From the NCBI GenBank assembly GCA_045612365.1, contig JAZKYY010000001.1, positions 1-8,512 of the forward strand: a DNA stretch of 8,512 nucleotides, in the 5' to 3' direction. Of this stretch, positions 4,360 through 8,512 are shown piece after piece. The translations under genes and the position numbers were made by a program. The notes under the pieces were generated by a model that saw nothing but the letters and a program-made list of their open reading frames with translations, was not told where the DNA came from and ran no database searches. How positions within the stretch are numbered: the first letter of the stretch is position 1; the number at the start of each line of letters is the position of its first letter. This DNA is from RGIG9608 sp045612365. Lineage in GTDB: Bacteria > Bacteroidota > Bacteroidia > Bacteroidales > Paludibacteraceae.

Positions 4360-7197
4360 ATGGCGAGATTACATAAGGTTACTACAGAATTAAATATTGG
4401 ACTTGATCGAGCAGTTGAGTTCCTAGAAAAAAAAGGATTCGAAGTTGTTGCTAATCCAAATACAAAAATTACGGATGAGCAAGAAATGCTTTTGCGTCAG
4501 GCTTTTGGCGCTGATCAGTCAGTAAAGCAAGAATCAGTGCGTTTTAATCAGCAACGTCAGTCGCAAGAAAAGACTGAATATGTTGCTATTGAAGGTTATG
4601 AAGACGAAGCAGACAAGGCGGTTGAAGAGAAAAAAGTTGAACCGGAAGAGATAAAAATTGAAATTCAGCGTCCAAAAATTATTGATAAAATAGATTTGGA
4701 TAAAAAAGCTTCTAAGAAAACCGAAGAGGTTAAAGAAGTAGTAGAATCGGTTGAAGAGAATAAGAATATTGAAGAAAAGGTCTCAGAAGAAAAATCAGCC
4801 GAGCCTGAAGAGATAAAGGTAGAACTCAAACGTCCAAAAGTTATTGATAAAATAGATTTGGATAGAAAACCTTCTAAAAAAACAAAAGAAGTTGAGAAAG
4901 AGGAAATCAAAGAAACTCCTAAGGTAGAGACAATAGAATCTAAACCTGAAATTAATCAGCCTGTTGAGAAAAAAGAGGAAGAAGTCTTCTCTCTTGGAAC
5001 TCCAACTTTGAAACAAAAAATAAAAGTTGTTGATAAAATTGACCTTAACTCAATAAATACTCTAACTCGTCCTGCAAAGAAAACCAAGGAAGAAAAACTT
5101 GCAGAACAAAAAGAGAAAAAAGCAAAACAAGAAGAATCTCATGCCAATTCAAATTCTGACAAGACCAAGAAGAGGGCAAAACGTAATCGTATAGTTGATA
5201 ATAAAAAATACGAACGAGTTGTTTTTCAAGAGAATTCGGAAAATAACGACAATCCTAAGCAAAAGAAGAATCATCCGAAACGTCCACTAAAACCAGTGGT
5301 AAGCGAAGAAGATGTTCAAAAACAGGTAAAAGAAACATTGGCTCGTTTGACATCGAAAAAAGTTAAGGGAGCAAAATATCGTAGAGATAAGCGTGAAGCA
5401 AACCTGCAACGTCAGCAAGAGTTGTCTCAATTAGAACAACAAGAATCTAAAACGCTAAAACTTACCGAATTTGTAACGGCAAACGAGTTGGCAACAATGA
5501 TGTCAATCCCTGTTACTCAGATTATTTCTACTTGTATGAGTATAGGTTTGTTTGTTTCTATCAATCAGCGTTTGGATGCAGAAACAATCAATATCGTTGC
5601 CGAAGAGTTTGGCTTCAAAACCGAGTATGTAAGTGCCGAAGTGGTAGATGCAATTGCTGAAGTTGAGGATAGAGAGGAAGATTTGTTGCCACGTCCTCCA
5701 ATCGTAACGGTGATGGGACATGTCGATCACGGAAAAACTTCTTTGCTCGACCATATCCGAAATACAAACGTAATTGCAGGAGAAGCGGGAGGCATTACTC
5801 AGCATATTGGTGCATATTCTGTGACATTGAAAAATGGTCAGCAAATAACATTCCTCGATACTCCGGGTCACGAGGCGTTTACTGCGATGCGTGCTCGTGG
5901 TGCAAAAGTTACCGACATAGTTATAGTTATTGTAGCTGCCGACGACAATATAATGCCTCAAACAGTGGAAGCCATCAATCATGCTTCGGCGGCAGGTGTA
6001 CCTATAATTTTTGCAATTAACAAAATTGATAAACCAAATGCCAATCCAGAGAAGGTGAAGGAATCTTTGGCTGCGATGAATTATTTGGTGGAAGATTGGG
6101 GTGGAAAATATCAATCTCAAGATATTTCAGCAAAAAAAGGAACAAACGTAAGAGAGTTGCTTGAAAAAGTTCTTCTCGAAGCAGAAATGTTGGAACTAAA
6201 AGCCAATCCAAATCGTAAAGCAACGGGTTCTATTATTGAATCTTCGTTGGACAAGGGACGTGGTTATGTTGCAACAGTTTTGGTACAAAACGGAACTTTG
6301 AAGGTTGGTGATGTGGTGTTGGCAGGAACTTCTTATGGTCGTGTCAAAGCAATGTTCAACGAACGAAACCAAAAGATTAAACAAGCAGGACCATCAGAAC
6401 CAGCAATTATTCTTGGTTTGAATGGCGCTCCTCAGGCGGGCGACAACTTCAATGTGTTCGACCAAGATCATGAGGCTCGCGATATTGCAAATAAACGCGA
6501 ACAACTTCAACGCGAACAAGGTTTGAGAACGTCGAAACATTTGACGCTCGAAGAACTTGGACGTCGTAGGGCGTTGGGCGACTTCCATGAGTTGAACGTG
6601 ATTGTGAAAGGTGACGTGGATGGTTCTATCGAAGCGTTGTCCGATTCGCTCATCAAGCTTTCTACAGAAGAAGTTCAAGTAAATGTAATTCATAAAGCTG
6701 TAGGTCAGATTTCAGAATCGGACGTAATGTTGGCTTCGGCTTCCAATGCCATTATTATTGGTTTCCAAGTTCGTCCGTCGGTTGACGCACGCAAAGCTGC
6801 TGAGCGAGAAGAAATTGACATCCGACTTTATTCTATTATTTACGATGCAATAGAAGAACTCAAAGCCGCAATGGAAGGTTTGCTTTCTCCTGAAATCAAA
6901 GAAGAAATTACGGCAACTATCGAGATTCGTGAAACATTCAAAATTAGCAAGGTTGGAACTATTGCCGGCTGTATGGTCAAAGAGGGTAAGGTTAAGCGAG
7001 GCAATAAAGTTCGCCTTATCCGCGACGGAATTGTGATTTATACTGGCGAGTTGGCTTCTCTTAAACGTATGAAAGACGATGTCAAAGAAGTGGCGAGCGG
7101 ATTTGAGTGTGGTTTGAACATTGCCAACTATAACGACATCAAAGTTGGCGATATCATCGAGTCGTTCGAAGAAATTGAAGTAAGAAAGAGTTTGTAA
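4360..7197 (+). CDS. infB: Translation initiation factor IF-2
   Basis: A 945-residue GTPase that brings fMet-tRNA to the 30S subunit and promotes subunit joining. It has an IF2_N domain (1-52), then a long charged linker (about 55-360), a second N-terminal module (about 366-430), the G domain with G1 Gly-His-Val-Asp-His-Gly-Lys-Thr (453-460), G3 Asp-Thr-Pro-Gly-His (500-504), G4 Asn-Lys-Ile-Asp (554-557) and G5 Ser-Ala-Lys (590-592), then domains II-IV including the fMet-tRNA-binding C2 domain to residue 945. All G motifs look intact. The linker is Lys/Glu-rich and contains related segments at 95-126, 149-180 and 218-248. A 78-base AT-rich spacer separates it from nusA; no strong terminator or promoter is visible there, so cotranscription is likely. 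The ATG at 4360 lacks a Shine-Dalgarno sequence, but the N-terminus matches the family. Confidence 0.98.
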   Translation: MARLHKVTTELNIGLDRAVEFLEKKGFEVVANPNTKITDEQEMLLRQAFGADQSVKQESVRFNQQRQSQEKTEYVAIEGYEDEADKAVEEKKVEPEEIKIEIQRPKIIDKIDLDKKASKKTEEVKEVVESVEENKNIEEKVSEEKSAEPEEIKVELKRPKVIDKIDLDRKPSKKTKEVEKEEIKETPKVETIESKPEINQPVEKKEEEVFSLGTPTLKQKIKVVDKIDLNSINTLTRPAKKTKEEKLAEQKEKKAKQEESHANSNSDKTKKRAKRNRIVDNKKYERVVFQENSENNDNPKQKKNHPKRPLKPVVSEEDVQKQVKETLARLTSKKVKGAKYRRDKREANLQRQQELSQLEQQESKTLKLTEFVTANELATMMSIPVTQIISTCMSIGLFVSINQRLDAETINIVAEEFGFKTEYVSAEVVDAIAEVEDREEDLLPRPPIVTVMGHVDHGKTSLLDHIRNTNVIAGEAGGITQHIGAYSVTLKNGQQITFLDTPGHEAFTAMRARGAKVTDIVIVIVAADDNIMPQTVEAINHASAAGVPIIFAINKIDKPNANPEKVKESLAAMNYLVEDWGGKYQSQDISAKKGTNVRELLEKVLLEAEMLELKANPNRKATGSIIESSLDKGRGYVATVLVQNGTLKVGDVVLAGTSYGRVKAMFNERNQKIKQAGPSEPAIILGLNGAPQAGDNFNVFDQDHEARDIANKREQLQREQGLRTSKHLTLEELGRRRALGDFHELNVIVKGDVDGSIEALSDSLIKLSTEEVQVNVIHKAVGQISESDVMLASASNAIIIGFQVRPSVDARKAAEREEIDIRLYSIIYDAIEELKAAMEGLLSPEIKEEITATIEIRETFKISKVGTIAGCMVKEGKVKRGNKVRLIRDGIVIYTGELASLKRMKDDVKEVASGFECGLNIANYNDIKVGDIIESFEEIEVRKSL
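4642..4899 (+). repeat. Duplicated linker segment within infB
   Basis: Nucleotides 4642-4737 and 4804-4899 encode closely related 32-residue segments (residues 95-126 and 149-180) beginning Pro-Glu-Glu-Ile-Lys and containing Arg-Pro-Lys-Ile/Val-Ile-Asp-Lys-Ile-Asp-Leu-Asp. The period is 54 codons. A more diverged third copy sits at residues 218-248 (Val-Val-Asp-Lys-Ile-Asp-Leu). The third copy resembles the single motif I associate with Bacteroidota IF-2, so the first two look like an internal expansion of the disordered linker. Confidence 0.75.
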
Positions 7198-7212
7198 TTC
7201 GTGTTTTTAGTT

Positions 7213-7256
7213 AGAAAAGGGATTTTTGTAACTGTCTAAATCCCTTTTCTTTTTTT
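7213..7256 (+). terminator. Intrinsic terminator after infB
   Basis: A perfect 13-bp stem (AGAAAAGGGATTT at 7213-7225 with 7238-7250) closes a 12-base loop and runs into seven T residues (7250-7256). It begins 16 bases after the infB stop and should end most rimP-nusA-infB transcripts. cvpA starts only 16 bases beyond the T-tract. Confidence 0.92.
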
Positions 7257-7272
7257 CGTAGCATATACAAGG

Positions 7273-7788
7273 ATGAATATTTTAGACATAATTTTTGTTA
7301 TTCCGCTGGTTTACGGTTTTGTGCAAGGTTTCCGTCATGGCTTTGTAAGGGAGATTGGCTCGCTCATTGCCATTGTTTTTGGTATCTATTTGGCGCGATA
7401 TTGGGCTGAGGGTGTTTCTCTGCTTTTGGTTTCGTGGATCGATTTGTCGCAAAAAGTTGCTCTTGTGGTGGCTTATGCCATAACGGCTATTTTAGGTGCT
7501 TTGGCTGTTCATCTTATTGCTTATATGTTGAGTAAATTGCTTGCGCTTATCAAGTTGGGAATTATAAATAAACTTATCGGGGCTGTGTTTGGCGCCTTTA
7601 AGTGGCTTTTGGTGTTGAGCTTGGTGCTCAATTTTATTGCCATGGCCAATAACTTTGCACCTATTGTTGAAAATAAAGCGGTGAAAGACTCGGTACTTTA
7701 TAAACCCATAGAAAACGTTATCCCCAATGTTGTTCCTTTCCTTGATTGGGAGCAGTTCAAATCCTTCACGAAAAACTTGAGCGTTTGA
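7273..7788 (+). CDS. CvpA family inner-membrane protein
   Basis: A 171-residue hydrophobic protein of the CvpA (colicin V production) family; E. coli CvpA has 162 residues. Four membrane segments are visible at about 4-19, 27-45, 62-88 and 101-124. Family features are the Gly-rich Gly-Phe-Val-Gln-Gly-Phe-Arg-His-Gly-Phe-Val-Arg-Glu stretch (15-27) between the first two segments and Asn-Lys-Leu-Ile-Gly-Ala-Val-Phe-Gly (99-107) at the start of the fourth. The C-terminal 45 residues are soluble. The E. coli member is needed for colicin V export and linked to envelope stress; the role here is unknown. AAGG three bases before the ATG at 7273 is a weak ribosome-binding site. No -7 box is visible between the infB terminator and the start, so expression may depend on read-through. 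Confidence 0.9.
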   Translation: MNILDIIFVIPLVYGFVQGFRHGFVREIGSLIAIVFGIYLARYWAEGVSLLLVSWIDLSQKVALVVAYAITAILGALAVHLIAYMLSKLLALIKLGIINKLIGAVFGAFKWLLVLSLVLNFIAMANNFAPIVENKAVKDSVLYKPIENVIPNVVPFLDWEQFKSFTKNLSV

Positions 7789-7817
7789 TAAGATTTTTTT
7801 TACCCTTGCCTATCTGT

Positions 7818-7916
<99 letters not shown>

Positions 7917-7972
7917 GGCGTTTCAGGCGATTTTGCCTCTCTACAAACTATACATAAGTTACTCGATTTTAT

Positions 7973-8009
7973 TCAAAATTGGGTCGCTTATTTTGTGTTT
8001 TATCAATCC
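7973..8009. repeat. 37-nt imperfect repeat, copy B
   Basis: The partner of 443-479 (30 of 37 identical; identical core at 7987-8003). It ends 40 bases before the lipoprotein ATG, a position suitable for a promoter or 5' leader. TTATTTTG in the core (7988-7995) is one base from the TAnnTTTG box; no better -7 match lies between the microsatellite and the gene. Confidence 0.6.
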
Positions 8010-8049
8010 GTATATTTTATTGTTTAATGGTTTTTATAATTGATTTTTT

Positions 8050-8512
8050 ATGAAAAAGAATTTAATTTTCGCAGCAGTGCTTTGTGTGGCACTTGTTTTT
8101 GGGTTTTCTGCGTGTGAAAATCCTGATGATAATGAAGAGTTGCTCGAGCGTATCGAGCAGTTGGAGAACCAGCTGAAAGACCAGCAGAGTGGAAAAGATG
8201 AAGACAAAACCGATTCAGCGGATAAGGGCGGTGACAAAGACAATTCTTCTGATAACGAGCAGAATGACAAAGGTAACGAACCAGATGATCCACAAGGAGA
8301 ACAAACCGAGCAAGGTGGTTCTTCTGAAAACAATGGTGGCGGAGAAGGAACTCCCGAACCCGAAACTCCAACTTCTGGCACCGAGAGTGGCTACGCTTAT
8401 GTAGATTTAGGTCTATCAAGTGGTTTGAAATGGGCAACCTGCAACGTAGGAGCCACCAAACCCGAGGAGTACGGCAACTACTACGCTTGGGGCGAAACTA
8501 CTCCAAAAACTA
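8050..8512 (+). CDS. FISUMP-domain surface lipoprotein, 3' end outside window
   Basis: The first 154 residues of a longer protein. MKK plus a hydrophobic core leads to Gly-Phe-Ser-Ala-Cys, a lipobox-like site with Cys22 as lipidation residue. The mature start is acidic (Glu-Asn-Pro-Asp-Asp-Asn-Glu-Glu), resembling the acidic lipoprotein export signals that place Bacteroidota lipoproteins on the cell surface. Residues 28-46 form a short coiled coil (Leu31, Ile35, Leu38, Leu42). An Asp/Glu/Lys/Gly/Asn-rich low-complexity linker (47-113) follows. From residue 115 the sequence Tyr-Val-Asp-Leu-Gly-Leu...Gly-Leu-Lys-Trp-Ala-Thr-Cys-Asn-Val-Gly-Ala and Tyr-Ala-Trp-Gly-Glu-Thr is the start of a FISUMP domain (Fib_succ_major), common in Bacteroidota surface proteins and of unknown function. 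The ATG at 8050 is supported by the signal peptide. The unusual 261-base upstream region holds a microsatellite and a repeated element. Confidence 0.9.
   Translation, partial: MKKNLIFAAVLCVALVFGFSACENPDDNEELLERIEQLENQLKDQQSGKDEDKTDSADKGGDKDNSSDNEQNDKGNEPDDPQGEQTEQGGSSENNGGGEGTPEPETPTSGTESGYAYVDLGLSSGLKWATCNVGATKPEEYGNYYAWGETTPKT

Noticed and set aside
5503..6120. Long minus-strand ORF (205 codons) inside infB
   Set aside because: It is antisense to the IF-2 G domain, rich in Cys/His/Tyr, with no recognisable family.
8034..8437. Minus-strand ORFs of 115 and 129 codons at the window end
   Set aside because: Both are antisense to the lipoprotein linker; their Ser/Pro/Cys-rich content mirrors the acidic low-complexity region.

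Overview
The window reads as a chromosomal segment of a low-GC member of the Bacteroidota, most likely order Bacteroidales. Several signs agree. The promoter-like boxes fit the Bacteroidota -7 consensus TAnnTTTG. Start codons lack Shine-Dalgarno sequences. The IF-2 linker carries the phylum-typical 'KVVDKIDL...TRPAKK' signature. There is a PagL-type outer-membrane deacylase gene and a lipoprotein with a FISUMP (Fibrobacter succinogenes major paralogous) domain. Genus cannot be fixed from the sequence alone.

Layout, left to right. (1) 1-186: the distal end of an rRNA operon, with a 5S rRNA and a strong intrinsic terminator. (2) 187-728: a gene-poor stretch with a 36-residue signal-peptide ORF, a terminator, a low-confidence lipoprotein-like ORF, and a terminator that works in both orientations. 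(3) 749-2094, minus strand: a PagL-like lipid A deacylase / acyloxyacyl hydrolase gene split by a one-base frameshift exactly inside its HxSN catalytic motif, and without a credible ATG; it is called a pseudogene. (4) 2078-2332, minus strand: a tRNA-Leu(GAG)-tRNA-Lys(CTT) unit with its own promoter and terminator. (5) 2463-7256, plus strand: rimP-nusA-infB, the conserved 30S-maturation / transcription-elongation / translation-initiation cluster, with a promoter, a leader hairpin and a perfect 13-bp terminator. (6) 7273-7788: a CvpA-family membrane protein. (7) 7789-8049: an intergenic region with an (AC)14 microsatellite inside a small ORF, plus the second copy of a 37-nt repeat. (8) 8050-end: the start of a surface-type lipoprotein with coiled coil, acidic linker and FISUMP domain, cut by the window edge.

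Most of the window is core information-processing machinery: stable RNAs plus RimP (30S assembly), NusA (RNA polymerase elongation, pausing and termination) and IF-2 (initiator-tRNA delivery). The parts that reward attention are the envelope genes and the DNA around them: the catalytic-motif frameshift in the PagL homologue, the microsatellite whose unit number sets the length of an ORF that could end seven bases before the lipoprotein ATG, and the 37-nt repeat found upstream of both lipoprotein-like ORFs. I see no CRISPR array, insertion sequence, phage gene or obvious new defence system.
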